A DNA stretch of 58,422 nucleotides. It comes from Thermotogae bacterium (lineage in GTDB: Bacteria > Thermotogota > Thermotogae > Petrotogales > Petrotogaceae). The notes below the pieces were generated by a model. It was not told the origin of the DNA. It made no database searches and saw nothing but the letters and a program-made list of their open reading frames with translations. Below, in pieces: positions 33,614 through 42,788 of the stretch. A program made the position numbers and the translations under genes. The number at the start of each line of letters is the position of its first letter. Position 1 is the stretch's first letter. The stretch is taken from the NCBI GenBank assembly GCA_024233675.1, contig JACKPH010000008.1, positions 1 to 58,422 of the forward strand, in the 5' to 3' direction.

Positions 33614-33637
33614 ACAGGGCTTTATGCCCTGTTTTTT
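33614..33637 (+). terminator. Terminator after phoA
   Basis: ACAGGGC-TTTAT-GCCCTGT followed by T5. It ends only a few bases before the ribosome binding site of the next gene, so YibE/F expression must depend on read-through unless it has a promoter inside phoA. Confidence 0.8.
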
Positions 33638-33649
33638 ACAGGTGATTAT

Positions 33650-34756
33650 ATGATAAAAAAAAGAGAAATAATATTCGTTACTGTTTTAATAATACTGAAT
33701 GCAGTACTTATATTTCTGAAAAATCCTTATATAAAAGAAGGAAATTATACATACTGTAAAGGAGAAATCATTTCTGTTGATAACGCTCACCTCTATCAGT
33801 TCGGAATAATAAAACAGGGTGATCAGATAATAGAAATAAAGATACTCAGCGGAAAATATAAAGGAAATGTTTATGAATCAGATAATCAGCTGATAGGAAA
33901 AATGGATTTGGATAAATATTTTCAGAAAGGCGATATAGCTTATGTAGAAATAATGAGTAACGGGAAACAGGAATTTGCACATGCGGTTGACCATTATAAA
34001 ACAAATTATATAATGATTCTTTTCTTAGTTTTTGCGGTTATACTAATTTTTTATTCTGGCTGGACGGGTTTAAAATCTTTACTTTCATTTTCCACAACTC
34101 TTCTTGTAATATGGAAAATTCTTCTGCCTCTTTTTCTTGAAGGAATAAATCCGTTGTTTATATCTTTTATAATAATAACCGTTCTGACAGCAATAATAGT
34201 TTATCTTGTTGCAGGATTTACAAAAAAAGGTAATGTTTCATTTCTCGGATCTGTTGCCGGAATTATAATAACAATAATAATATCAGAAATATTTCAGGGT
34301 CCTTTTAAAATAAACGGTTCAGTTATGCCTTTTTCAGAGACATTGCTTTATTCCGGATTTTCTAATCTTAATTTAAACAAATTATTTCTTGCAAGTATAT
34401 TTATAGCAAGTTCCGGTGCGGTAATGGATATTTCAATGGATATATCGGCTTCTATGAATGAAATACTTATTAAAAAACCTGATATAGGCAGAAAAGAACT
34501 TATAAAATCAGGATTTAACGTAGGAAAAGCTGTTATAGGAACAATGACCACAACACTTCTTCTCGCTTACTCAGGAAGCTATCTGACACTTTTAATGTCT
34601 TTTATGGCACAGGGAGTAGATACATCGGCTATGATAAATATAAGTTATATATCTTCGGAAATTTTAAAAACAATAGTCGGAAGTTTCGGACTTATATTAA
34701 CCGCACCGCTTACAGCTATTATAGGCGGATTTATATATAAAAAAAGAGAAAGATAA
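33650..34756 (+). CDS. YibE/F family membrane protein
   Basis: A 368-residue protein with an N-terminal membrane helix, a ~90-residue outer beta domain (YCKGEIISVDN, VYESDNQLIGKMDLDKYFQKGDIAYVEI) and about seven C-terminal helices. The YibE/F signatures are AVILIFYSGWTGLKSLLSF, GMVxD-like SSGAVMDISMDISASMNEI, and GKAVIGTMTTTLLLAYSGSYLTLLMSFMAQG. The family's function is not known; a transport role is assumed. AGGTGAT precedes the ATG. Transcribed after phoA. Confidence 0.88.
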   Translation: MIKKREIIFVTVLIILNAVLIFLKNPYIKEGNYTYCKGEIISVDNAHLYQFGIIKQGDQIIEIKILSGKYKGNVYESDNQLIGKMDLDKYFQKGDIAYVEIMSNGKQEFAHAVDHYKTNYIMILFLVFAVILIFYSGWTGLKSLLSFSTTLLVIWKILLPLFLEGINPLFISFIIITVLTAIIVYLVAGFTKKGNVSFLGSVAGIIITIIISEIFQGPFKINGSVMPFSETLLYSGFSNLNLNKLFLASIFIASSGAVMDISMDISASMNEILIKKPDIGRKELIKSGFNVGKAVIGTMTTTLLLAYSGSYLTLLMSFMAQGVDTSAMINISYISSEILKTIVGSFGLILTAPLTAIIGGFIYKKRER

Positions 34757-34776
34757 AAATCTTTCTCTTTTTTTAT
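34739..34776. terminator. Bidirectional terminator between YibE/F and PrcB-like genes
   Basis: AAAAAAAGAGAAAGAT / ATCTTTCTCTTTTTTT 16-bp stem with a 4-nt loop, overlapping the YibE/F stop and touching the convergent gene's stop. Confidence 0.85.
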
Positions 34777-35306
34777 CAGTCAACCATGAAATTTCCCGGA
34801 TATTTCTCGAGTAAAAACTTGGTATTACCGCTTATAATTAAAACTTCAACATCATATTTTCCTACTGATAATTTTTCATTAATTTTTATGACAGCAGAAG
34901 GATAAGTAAAGGCCTGTGTAACCATTTCATCTCCCGGTTCTTTAAGAACGGCATAAACTCTTAATAAATTTCCTACAAGTTCAACACTGCTTACGGATAA
35001 AGAATATCCTCCTGTTTTTTTAACTCCGGCGGAAATATATACTAAAGGAAATCCGTCATTTTCAAGAACTTTAAAACCTGCCTCATCCTGTTTAAAAGCT
35101 TCGTCAATTTTTACAAAATCAAGCTTAACAGCATCTTCAACCTGGTAGTTTTTAAAATTATAATCATTATCAGCTAAACTTAATTCAATCTGTTTTTCTT
35201 CCATTCCGGCCGCAACGCTTTCCTTCTGATTTAAATTAAAAAATAAAAAACCTGTTAATGCCGCAATCACTGTAACAACACCAAGAATAATAATTTTAAT
35301 ATCCAT
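34776..35306 (-). CDS. Membrane-anchored protein with PrcB_C-like domain
   Basis: A 176-residue protein with one N-terminal membrane helix (residues 4-24) without an obvious cleavage site. The C-terminal half resembles the PrcB_C domain: KKTGGYSLSVSSVELVGNLLRVYAVLKEPGDEMVTQAFTYPSAVIKI, i.e. the pattern 'TGGY-(15)-V-x-L-x-EP-x-PG-x(3)-Q-x-x-T-x-P'. PrcB stabilises a surface protease in Treponema; no PrcA/PrtP-type protease is visible here. It is a single-gene unit. The domain call is fairly safe, the role is not. Confidence 0.68.
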   Translation of the reverse strand: MDIKIIILGVVTVIAALTGFLFFNLNQKESVAAGMEEKQIELSLADNDYNFKNYQVEDAVKLDFVKIDEAFKQDEAGFKVLENDGFPLVYISAGVKKTGGYSLSVSSVELVGNLLRVYAVLKEPGDEMVTQAFTYPSAVIKINEKLSVGKYDVEVLIISGNTKFLLEKYPGNFMVD

Positions 35307-35445
35307 ATAATCCCTCCCCGTTTTAATAATATAATAAACTACATTTTTATTTTAACATATTTTTACAAAAATTACCTTAAAATTTTTATTTTATTAAAAT
35401 ATATTTTTACGATATAATTATATTATAATAAATGAGGTGATCGAA

Positions 35446-36264
35446 TTGAAAAGGTTAGTTATACTTACTTTTGTAATTTTTATAAGTTTTTACGGATTTT
35501 CTTCAAAGAAAATAAATTTTTACTATAACCTGACAAATATCGATGAGTACAGATATGATATTATAACAGGTTTTGAAAAAGGTTTTAAAGAAAATCCTAA
35601 TTATGAAATAAATAAAATAAAACAGACAGATTATGATGAAAAGACAGTGCTTAAATATTTTTCCGCACTTTCAGAAGGAGCTGATTATCTCGCTTATATA
35701 CGGGCAGGAAAGGCAGAAACAATTTTCGTGACAATAAATATTTATAAAAATCCTAATTATTCTCTTTTCAGAACAGGAAATGATTTTTATACTATTTTTA
35801 ACACAATTGAATGGACTGAAGATGTTGCAAAAACACTTATTTTTTACGACGGAAATTATAAATACCGTGTTGCTTTTGCAAGTGATATGGCCTTTGCTTT
35901 TTCTGATATTTCATTTTATCCGGCAGTTCACGGAAAATTCGGTTATTCTGTAAACGAAACATCTGATTTATATATTGACACAGGATTTTACACAGGAACA
36001 CTTAATGAAAACAACTCAATGTCACTTAGTAGCAAAGCATTTTTTATTTCTTCCGGAATTCTTATAAAACAACCGATTTACAGTATAGGTCTGGGACTTG
36101 AATTTACTGATATAAAATATATATTTATGAATTTTATTTTTAATTACAGACTTTACACATGGCAGTTTTTTGATTTTGAATTCTCATCGCAGCTGAAATT
36201 AAGTGCTCAGAACTTTAAACCAATGCTGACAGCAGGCTTAACGGTAAACTTTAATATATACTGA
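35446..36264 (+). CDS. Exported beta-rich protein of unknown function
   Basis: A 272-residue protein from TTG at 35446, preceded by GAGGTGAT which includes the in-frame GTG at 35437. Signal peptide KRLVILTFVIFISFYGFSS. The first half alternates helix and strand with a 'GADYLAYIRAG' strand; the second half is a run of amphipathic strands ending LTAGLTVNFNIY, as expected for a small outer-membrane barrel or surface protein. No family recognised. A TATAAT-like box lies at about 35412-35417. Confidence 0.5.
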   Translation: MKRLVILTFVIFISFYGFSSKKINFYYNLTNIDEYRYDIITGFEKGFKENPNYEINKIKQTDYDEKTVLKYFSALSEGADYLAYIRAGKAETIFVTINIYKNPNYSLFRTGNDFYTIFNTIEWTEDVAKTLIFYDGNYKYRVAFASDMAFAFSDISFYPAVHGKFGYSVNETSDLYIDTGFYTGTLNENNSMSLSSKAFFISSGILIKQPIYSIGLGLEFTDIKYIFMNFIFNYRLYTWQFFDFEFSSQLKLSAQNFKPMLTAGLTVNFNIY

Positions 36265-36268
36265 AGTA

Positions 36269-36307
36269 AAAAAACGCCGGAAAATAAAAATATTTCCGGC
36301 GTTTTTA
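36269..36307. terminator. Bidirectional terminator after the exported unknown gene
   Basis: AAAAACGCCGGAAATA-type stem (AAAACGCCGGAAA / TTTCCGGCGTTTT) between convergent genes, T run on both strands. Confidence 0.85.
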
Positions 36308-38473
36308 TTATAAATTATAATCAGTAACATATTCTATAATTTTTTTCTTTAAATTCTGAAGAATTATTTTTCTGCTGTCAAGGCTGTTTTCAAAAATATT
36401 TCTAAGATTGTTAAGCAGAAATCTTACAGCTGTATTATCGTGTGAAAAATATTTATCATCGTTTGTATACAAATAACCTGCCCAGTATTTATAAGAGAAT
36501 TCATTACTTAAAATACCTTTGTTTCCTGAAATAATACCGTTTTTCATAAAAATCACAATATCTGTGGTAAATTTTCTCGAAAGAACAACTGTGAGATTTT
36601 CTTTTATAAGTTTTTCCGTATCTTTTTCCGTAAAAGGATTTTTTGTTTCTCCGGAAATTCTTCCGTACATATCCTTAAAATTATCGGAATTATAGTTTTC
36701 AAGCTCTATTTTTCTGTAATCAAGAGAATTTATACTTTCAACCTGCTTCATAAGAAAATAAACATCGGCATAATCTTTCCAGTCAGACATAATACCGTCG
36801 GTAACCTGTTTTTTTGTATACTTATTATAACTTACGGAATCAAAAATTATATCAGAGTCCATAAAATAATTATAATAGTCTTCATAATCATTTTCCGGTG
36901 AATAATAATTACCGTTCACTTCAAGATAAAGATTGGAAAGATTACTGTTATAAAAATTATTGAGATACATATTTTTTAATATTATTTTTCTGTCGGAATC
37001 TGATATTCCGGAAGACGTCCAGAGATCAAGATAAAGTTTTCCTGATTTCACAGTATCTTTAATATAAGACTGTCTTATACCGTTTTCCAGAAATCCTGAA
37101 AAATATGCAACAATATATGCTTTTACGTCGTCTGTAAATTCGGTGTTCTTTTCGAGAAATGCCGCATACTCATTTATTGTATTTTCGCTGTTATTATTAA
37201 TCATATAATAAAAAGAAAGCATTTTATAAAGATTATCCGGTATACTGCCCTGTGTAATATTATTATTTTTTACAACCGTTTCGTAAACAATTTTAAGAAT
37301 ATTCAGAAATGCAGAATATTCTTCACCCTTTATGTTTTTAAGTTTTTCATATGCATAATTAACATAATCAAGATTACCGTATTTTATTTTTTCTTCTGTT
37401 TCTTTTACCGTATTTATATAACTTATATAAGAATTATATTTTTCTTTATCATAATTTTTATTTTCCGAAAGCGACAGCAGAACATAAACATAATATGCAC
37501 CTCTGTTTTTGAGAAGTTCTTTATTGCTTATAGTTTCACTTACCGAAAAAAGATTTTTACCGTTTAGTGCAACTCCGTTCATACTGCTTTTTTCAAGATT
37601 AATTTTAAAAGAAATACCGAATGAATAATTTTTAGGGTTAAAAAGTTTATATGTTATTTCTCCTTCAAGATTCTTTTCCGCATAATTTAAAAGTTCGGAA
37701 TAAGAATAATTTACCTCATCTAAATGTTTAAAAATTATATTTTCTCCGTCTTTTCTTATATTAAGAAATTCACCGGCTTTTATTTTTTCTTCATCTGCCA
37801 TGTTTTTATTAAGAACTTTAATACCAAAAGGATATTTATCACTTAAATAATCATAAAATTCATAGTCGGTATTATCTTTAGTCTTTATGTTAACTTCGGA
37901 AGATATTTCCGAAAAAAGTCCCTTAAGATAATTAACAGTATTCTGACCGGCATTCTCAAGTATACCGCTTTCCAGAGAATTATCAAGAGCTTTCATTTCA
38001 AAAGCACCTAAAAGAGGTTTTATATAGGTTTCATAATCATAATTTTTTATTTCATCCCTTATAACCGAAATATTTTTGACATCAGCCATATCAACATTAA
38101 AGATTTCAGGTGCGGGAAGAAATATATTAATAGATGTTGCAGTATTCTCAACATTTATCTTTTTAACATCCACTCCTGCTTCGACATTAAAAGGATAAAT
38201 AGCTATATATTCATCATTACCTCTTTTTGCTGTTATAAGATAATCCACATTATAATTTGCCGAAGATATAAAATTCATATTTTCAACTGAATTAATTATT
38301 ATTCCGGTATCATACTGTTTTAAAACAAAATTTTTTATAACCGGTATTTGTGAGGCAATATTTCTGAAAATAATGTCTCTCTGTCCCGGAGTAAGAATCA
38401 CAAAATAAAAAATAACGAAAACAGCTATAAAAAGTATCATAATAAAATTGATCCAAAGTAAAATTTTTTTCAT
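36308..38473 (-). CDS. Membrane-anchored protein with DUF4230-like N-terminal domain
   Basis: A 721-residue protein with one N-terminal membrane helix (about 5-27). Residues about 50-215 fit DUF4230: a beta-rich start, the strand INIFLPAPEIFNVDMADVKNISVIRDE, then a helical ENAGQNTVNYLKGLFSEI. The remaining 500 residues are Tyr/Asn-rich and mostly helical (long runs such as NTINEYAAFLEKNTEFTDDVKAYIVAYFSG) and resemble no family I know. It follows the glycine-zipper gene (38478-39329) by 4 nt, so the two form an operon and probably act together at the membrane. Confidence 0.55.
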   Translation of the reverse strand: MKKILLWINFIMILFIAVFVIFYFVILTPGQRDIIFRNIASQIPVIKNFVLKQYDTGIIINSVENMNFISSANYNVDYLITAKRGNDEYIAIYPFNVEAGVDVKKINVENTATSINIFLPAPEIFNVDMADVKNISVIRDEIKNYDYETYIKPLLGAFEMKALDNSLESGILENAGQNTVNYLKGLFSEISSEVNIKTKDNTDYEFYDYLSDKYPFGIKVLNKNMADEEKIKAGEFLNIRKDGENIIFKHLDEVNYSYSELLNYAEKNLEGEITYKLFNPKNYSFGISFKINLEKSSMNGVALNGKNLFSVSETISNKELLKNRGAYYVYVLLSLSENKNYDKEKYNSYISYINTVKETEEKIKYGNLDYVNYAYEKLKNIKGEEYSAFLNILKIVYETVVKNNNITQGSIPDNLYKMLSFYYMINNNSENTINEYAAFLEKNTEFTDDVKAYIVAYFSGFLENGIRQSYIKDTVKSGKLYLDLWTSSGISDSDRKIILKNMYLNNFYNSNLSNLYLEVNGNYYSPENDYEDYYNYFMDSDIIFDSVSYNKYTKKQVTDGIMSDWKDYADVYFLMKQVESINSLDYRKIELENYNSDNFKDMYGRISGETKNPFTEKDTEKLIKENLTVVLSRKFTTDIVIFMKNGIISGNKGILSNEFSYKYWAGYLYTNDDKYFSHDNTAVRFLLNNLRNIFENSLDSRKIILQNLKKKIIEYVTDYNL

Positions 38474-38477
38474 AAAA

Positions 38478-39329
38478 TCACTCCCTGTAGGTAATTACTG
38501 TTTTGTCAAATCCAAGTAATCTGAAAAACTCAGAAAGAGATTTTCCGGCTTCTTCTTTATAATAATCAATTATTTTTTCTTCCCAGTTATCAGTAGAAAT
38601 TATTTCCTTTTCGCCCATAAGCTCAAGAGAAACTACATTTTTTATCTGTGAAAAAAGTTCTTCCTGTTCACCGAATTTATTACCTTCAAAAGAAAAATCA
38701 GTAAGTGCGTTTACAACAAAATTATTTGTTGCTATATAAGCTCCCGCACCGGCTGCCGCACCTCCGCCTATCCCGCCTATAAGTTTTCCCGGAATTCCGA
38801 AAACACTTCCTACACTGCTGCCGAGTTTTGCTCCTATCCATGCCCCCAAAACTCCGCCTATAGGAGAAACAACGGAAGAAATCTTTTCTGCCTCATCTCC
38901 TGTTATTTCTTTAGGTTTTATTTCATATGCCATTTTTATACCTTCAACAGGAATATTTACATCAATTCTTATAAAATCCTTTTCACTGACATTTAAATAA
39001 ACAATTTTGGATGCCAGATCAGTTTTTTTCCTGTCTACGGAAAGATTTTTAAGCGGTATTTTAAAAACGGCATCTCCGCTTACATAATAAAGATAAAGTT
39101 TTTCAAAAAAACTGTTTACGCCCTCAGGCTTACCGAAAGCAAAATACTTATTAAAATTTATTTTTTTAAATATAAGTTCAGGACTCTGTTCTATATATTT
39201 CTCTATATAATCATAAGAATATCCTGATTTAAGATACAGATAATTATAAATACCGGAAACTGTTAAAAATACAGCTATAATAATAACAAATAAACTAATA
39301 ACAATAATAATTTTTTCTTTCATAAGCAC
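38478..39329 (-). CDS. Membrane protein with glycine-zipper segment, unknown function
   Basis: A 283-residue protein with an N-terminal membrane helix (about 6-28), a ~130-residue outer domain (FFEKLYLYYVSGDAVFKIPL, IRIDVNIPVEGIKMAYEI) and a Gly-rich hydrophobic stretch at about 165-210 with repeated G-x3-G spacing (GGVLGAWIGAKLGSSVGSVFG, GGIGGGAAAGAGAYIA), the mark of a glycine zipper able to form oligomers in a membrane. The C-terminal 70 residues are charged. First gene of a two-gene unit with the DUF4230-like protein. Function unknown. Confidence 0.5.
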   Translation of the reverse strand: MLMKEKIIIVISLFVIIIAVFLTVSGIYNYLYLKSGYSYDYIEKYIEQSPELIFKKINFNKYFAFGKPEGVNSFFEKLYLYYVSGDAVFKIPLKNLSVDRKKTDLASKIVYLNVSEKDFIRIDVNIPVEGIKMAYEIKPKEITGDEAEKISSVVSPIGGVLGAWIGAKLGSSVGSVFGIPGKLIGGIGGGAAAGAGAYIATNNFVVNALTDFSFEGNKFGEQEELFSQIKNVVSLELMGEKEIISTDNWEEKIIDYYKEEAGKSLSEFFRLLGFDKTVITYRE

Positions 39330-39393
39330 CCCCGAAATATATTTTCAAAAATACAAAATCATAAAATTATTAATCTGTTCATAATTATTATAA

Positions 39394-39423
39394 CAAAAAA
39401 ACAGACTTTCGTCTGTTTTTTTA
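39394..39423 (-). terminator. Terminator of the tyrosine phosphatase gene
   Basis: AAAAAAACAGAC-TTTC-GTCTGTTTTTTT stem at the stop codon of the gene at 39421; A/T runs on both sides. Confidence 0.82.
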
Positions 39424-40050
39424 TATTCCTAATATTTTACTCATTTTTTTCTGTATATTCTCATATGTTATGTATTTAGAAAAATCTATTTCCTTTCTTT
39501 TGTTAAATCCGTGAAAATCACTGGAAATAAACTCAACATAATCATTTTCAATATAATATTTTCCTTCGGCAGTATCAGTTCCTTCCGTATTAATCTGAAA
39601 ATAAACATTCATATCCTTAAGTTTTTTCTGAAGACTTCTGTTCTCATAAAGCCATTTATATCTCTCAGCATGTGCAAGAATTATTTCATATCCGTCGAGC
39701 TCTATATTAAAAAGAGTATCGAGAAAATATATAGGATAAATAGCTGTAGGAAGTTCTATCATAACAAATCTGTCCAGAATAGGTATATATTTTGAATAAT
39801 CAGGAGTGAGATAAAGTTCACTTCCCAGAAAAACATCTATTCCGGTTTTTTCTGCCAAAGGTTTTATGTTTTCAAAACTTTTAATTATTTCTTCATACTT
39901 AGTTTTTACCGAAGGATGATTCATATGCGGAGTAAAAATAATTTTATCTATACCGTTCTTTTTAAACAGTAAAAGACTCTGCTCTGCTTCTTCAGGAGTT
40001 TTCACCCCGTCATCAACACCCGGTAATATGTGACAGTGCATATCTATCAT
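39421..40050 (-). CDS. CpsB/YwqE-type tyrosine-protein phosphatase (PHP fold)
   Basis: A 209-residue Mn-dependent phosphatase of the PHP superfamily. Metal-binding motifs: MIDMHCHILPGVDDG, FTPHMNHP, GSELYLT, LAHAERYKW and the final SSDFHG. In Gram-positive bacteria CpsB/YwqE dephosphorylates the tyrosine-rich tail of the capsule kinase; here the kinase gene lies 75 nt upstream on the same strand, which supports that partnership. Slightly shorter than the usual ~245 residues but with all metal ligands. Confidence 0.9.
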   Translation of the reverse strand: MIDMHCHILPGVDDGVKTPEEAEQSLLLFKKNGIDKIIFTPHMNHPSVKTKYEEIIKSFENIKPLAEKTGIDVFLGSELYLTPDYSKYIPILDRFVMIELPTAIYPIYFLDTLFNIELDGYEIILAHAERYKWLYENRSLQKKLKDMNVYFQINTEGTDTAEGKYYIENDYVEFISSDFHGFNKRKEIDFSKYITYENIQKKMSKILGI

Positions 40051-40124
40051 AATAGTCCCCCTATTATCGTAATCAGTAATATAATACTAAGCAAAAGTTA
40101 AAATTAATTTTAACGTCAGTTTAA

Positions 40125-42314
40125 TCAAACATCTTTATTTCTGCTCTTTCTGTTTCCTTTTCTTTTCTTTTTGTTTCCCTGCTGATCATAATAGTAATAA
40201 TAGTAATAATAGTAATTCGATGTTCTCTCGTTAATATCATTAACAACAGTACCTATAAGTTTTGTACCTGAAGTATTAATGTTATCAACGGCAATTTTAA
40301 GCGAAGGTTTCTTCGTCTGATTTGCCCTTACAACAAGAACAAGTCCGTCTGCCTGTTTAGAAGCTATTAAAGCATCTGCGGCGGCAAGAATAGGCGGAAG
40401 ATCTATAACAATTTTATCGTATTTTTCTTTAAGCTGATTAATAAGCTGCTCAAATTTAGGTGATGTAAGAAGTGCCGTAGGATTAGGCGGAACAGGCCCT
40501 ACAGGAATAACATCGAAATTTTCGAGTTCAGCAAGCGGACTTACAATAAGTCTTTCAATCGGGACATCCCTTAAAATATAATTTACTATACCGAATTTGC
40601 TCTTTTCTATTTTAAAAACCTTTTCTATTCTCGGTTTTCTCATATCACAATCTATAAGTACTGTTTTTAAACCGTTCTGTGCATAAGAAACGGCTATATT
40701 TGAAGAAAGTATTGATTTACCTTCGGAAGGACCCGAACTTGTTACTGTAATAACCTTAGGTGCTTTTGCGGAAGTGAAATTGATATTTGTAGACAAAAGT
40801 TTATAAGATTCGGAAACAGGCGACGTCGGCTTGTTAAAAACTATAAGCTCCGGTCTTTCATATTTTTTATCTTCTTCCACATCAATATGCGGTATTCTTC
40901 CCAAAACAGTATTATTTTTTGTAACTCTTTTTATTTCTTCTTCATCTTTTATTGATTTATCAGAATATTCAATAATAAAAACTATAAGTATTCCTAAAAA
41001 TATCCCGAGAACTCCGCCTATAGCAGCCGTACGTTTTTTATTAGGTTTAATAGGAATATCCGTAGAATAAGCTTCATCAATTATATTAGCTGTACCGACA
41101 ACGCCGGCTTCTGCAATTTTTGTTTCTTCAAGCTTTTCAAGAAGTATGGTATAAAGATTTTCCTTAACGCTCAGATTTCTCTGAAGTTCCATAAGAAGCT
41201 GTTCAAGTGCCGGAAGTTCCTTAAGTCTGGTATCATATGAACTTTTTAGTTTTTCTATCGTCTCTACAGTGCCTTTAAGAACCTGTGATTTTGTTTCTTC
41301 TTCTATAATCATTGATACAACGTTCTGATAATCAGGATTTATTGTTTTTATCTGAGAAGTAACAAGTGTTTCCACCTGATTTTTAAGTTCTGATTCTGTT
41401 GCTTTAAGTTGTTCCTGAACATCTATGACTTTAGGATCTGTAGAAGAATAAGCTTCTTTAAGTCCCGCAAGACTTATTTTAAGTTCTACTATTTTTGATC
41501 TTAGTGTTGAAACAACAGGATTTATTGATATAGTTTCGGAAGAAATAATCTGTTTGTCAAGACCGTCGAGAAGATCCCTGTAAGCCTTAAGTTTTGAAGA
41601 TGATTCTTCTAACTGTATATTATATGTATTTATCTGTTCATCGTATTTAACAAGATAATCAAGTAAAACTTTTGCTTCTGTATCGAGAATAAAAATATTA
41701 TTTTTTTCCTTAAAGGTTCTTAATTCTTCTTCCGCATTCTTAAGATCTTTTTCCAGTCCCGGTATCTGATCCTCTATAAACTCTCTTTTTACTGTATATT
41801 CATTTTTTGAAAGTGTTTTAAGAAGTTCATTATAAACTTTAGAAAGTTCATTTGCTATTCTTTTGGCAAGCTGTGAATCTTTACTCTGAACTGATATTTT
41901 TACTATATTAGTATCTTTAACGGCAGAAACACTTATCATTTCACTGAGGGTTTTTATAATGCTTTCTCTTGTAATAGGTTCATCTGATTCTGAATTCTGC
42001 TGAAAATATTCTGTAAGATTCAGATTATCTATTACTTTTATAAGATTCGTCCTGCTCTTTATAAGTTCAACTTCTGTCGAAATATCAGAACGTCCGAGTG
42101 AACTCTGTGCACTGAAAATGTCAAAATTACTTGTTTTTGAAGATTCTATTTTTAAAGAAGTACTTGCTTCATATATAGGTGTAACCTGGAAAACATATAC
42201 TATAGTTACTGCAACTGTTATTACAAAAGTGATAAAAAACCACCAGAATCTCTTTTTAAATATGTGCAGTATCTCCTCAAGTGTAATCTCTTCAGAAAGA
42301 TTCTGTTCGTCCAT
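40125..42314 (-). CDS. Wzc-type polysaccharide co-polymerase and tyrosine autokinase
   Basis: A 729-residue protein with both parts fused, as in Gram-negative Wzc. N-terminal Wzz domain: helix about 20-42, a long periplasmic coiled coil (about 170-400), PNKKRTAAIGGVLGIFLGILIVFIIEY as second helix (about 425-450). C-terminal BY-kinase: Walker A SSGPSEGKSILSSN, Walker A' VLIDCDMRKPR, Walker B KIVIDLPP. The C-terminal tail has nine consecutive tyrosines before DQQGNKKK, the autophosphorylation cluster, which cycles with the phosphatase encoded next to it to control polymer length and export. Confidence 0.94.
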   Translation of the reverse strand: MDEQNLSEEITLEEILHIFKKRFWWFFITFVITVAVTIVYVFQVTPIYEASTSLKIESSKTSNFDIFSAQSSLGRSDISTEVELIKSRTNLIKVIDNLNLTEYFQQNSESDEPITRESIIKTLSEMISVSAVKDTNIVKISVQSKDSQLAKRIANELSKVYNELLKTLSKNEYTVKREFIEDQIPGLEKDLKNAEEELRTFKEKNNIFILDTEAKVLLDYLVKYDEQINTYNIQLEESSSKLKAYRDLLDGLDKQIISSETISINPVVSTLRSKIVELKISLAGLKEAYSSTDPKVIDVQEQLKATESELKNQVETLVTSQIKTINPDYQNVVSMIIEEETKSQVLKGTVETIEKLKSSYDTRLKELPALEQLLMELQRNLSVKENLYTILLEKLEETKIAEAGVVGTANIIDEAYSTDIPIKPNKKRTAAIGGVLGIFLGILIVFIIEYSDKSIKDEEEIKRVTKNNTVLGRIPHIDVEEDKKYERPELIVFNKPTSPVSESYKLLSTNINFTSAKAPKVITVTSSGPSEGKSILSSNIAVSYAQNGLKTVLIDCDMRKPRIEKVFKIEKSKFGIVNYILRDVPIERLIVSPLAELENFDVIPVGPVPPNPTALLTSPKFEQLINQLKEKYDKIVIDLPPILAAADALIASKQADGLVLVVRANQTKKPSLKIAVDNINTSGTKLIGTVVNDINERTSNYYYYYYYYYDQQGNKKKRKGNRKSRNKDV

Positions 42315-42400
42315 TTTCTACCTCCGACATAAAATATTTAAAATATATTTTAAAATTAATGTGAAAAAATCCGTAAAAATCAATAAAACAGATTCAGAAT

Positions 42401-42409
42401 ATTATACCA
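42401..42409 (-). promoter_or_regulatory. Extended -10 promoter of the Wzc-type kinase gene
   Basis: Minus-strand TGGTATAAT (42409-42401), no clear -35, about 87 nt before the start codon. Confidence 0.5.
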
Positions 42410-42511
42410 TATTTTTTTTAAATGATACAAAAAATGTGCAATTAATAAAAATTTAATATTTAATTGTCTTAAGTCTTATATAAACAGTCAGTTTGTACAA
42501 AAATTTTTTTA

Positions 42512-42540
42512 TTGACTAAAATATACTTATGTGTTATAAT
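42512..42540 (+). promoter_or_regulatory. Sigma-A promoter of tRNA-Ser
   Basis: TTGACT (42512-42517), 17-nt spacer, perfect TATAAT (42535-42540), 10 nt before the first base of the tRNA. Confidence 0.8.
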
Positions 42541-42550
42541 ATATTCCGAT

Positions 42551-42640
42551 GGAAAGATGGTCGAGCGGTCGAAGGCGCACGCCTGGAGCGCGTGTGACGG
42601 GGTTCCCCGTCCGTGGGTTCAAATCCCACTCTTTCCGCCA
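42551..42640 (+). tRNA. tRNA-Ser (anticodon GGA)
   Basis: Ninety bases with encoded CCA. Acceptor stem GGAAAGA / TCTTTCC, discriminator G, D-arm with GGTCGAGCGGTCGAAGGC, anticodon stem CACGC / GCGTG with loop CTGGAGC (anticodon GGA at 42585-42587, reads UCC/UCU), a long class II variable arm (GACGGGG-TT-CCCCGTC) and T-arm GTGGG-TTCAAAT-CCCAC. All features of serine tRNA. Confidence 0.96.
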
Positions 42641-42673
42641 GAAGAACTGTTTATGAAACAGTTCTTTTTTTAT
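42641..42673 (+). terminator. Terminator of the tRNA gene
   Basis: AGAACTGTTT-ATG-AAACAGTTCT stem followed by T7, directly after the CCA. Confidence 0.88.
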
Positions 42674-42721
42674 TTTTAAAAATTTATATCTTTAATTTTG
42701 TGAAAACAAAGCAAGAAATCT

Positions 42722-42751
42722 TTGACAGTTTTAAATAAAATAATGTATAAT
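42722..42751 (+). promoter_or_regulatory. Sigma-A promoter of ackA
   Basis: Consensus TTGACA (42722-42727), 18-nt spacer, TATAAT (42746-42751). Confidence 0.7.
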
Positions 42752-42788
42752 TTATCTGTCATTAAAACCAAAACAGGAGGTATAAAGC

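Noticed and set aside
33614..33650. Independent promoter for the YibE/F gene
   Set aside because: Only about 12 nt separate the phoA terminator from the ribosome binding site region; no -10/-35 pair fits.
40189..40220. Intergenic microsatellite
   Set aside because: The TAATAATAG-type tract lies inside the Wzc gene and encodes its tyrosine tail.
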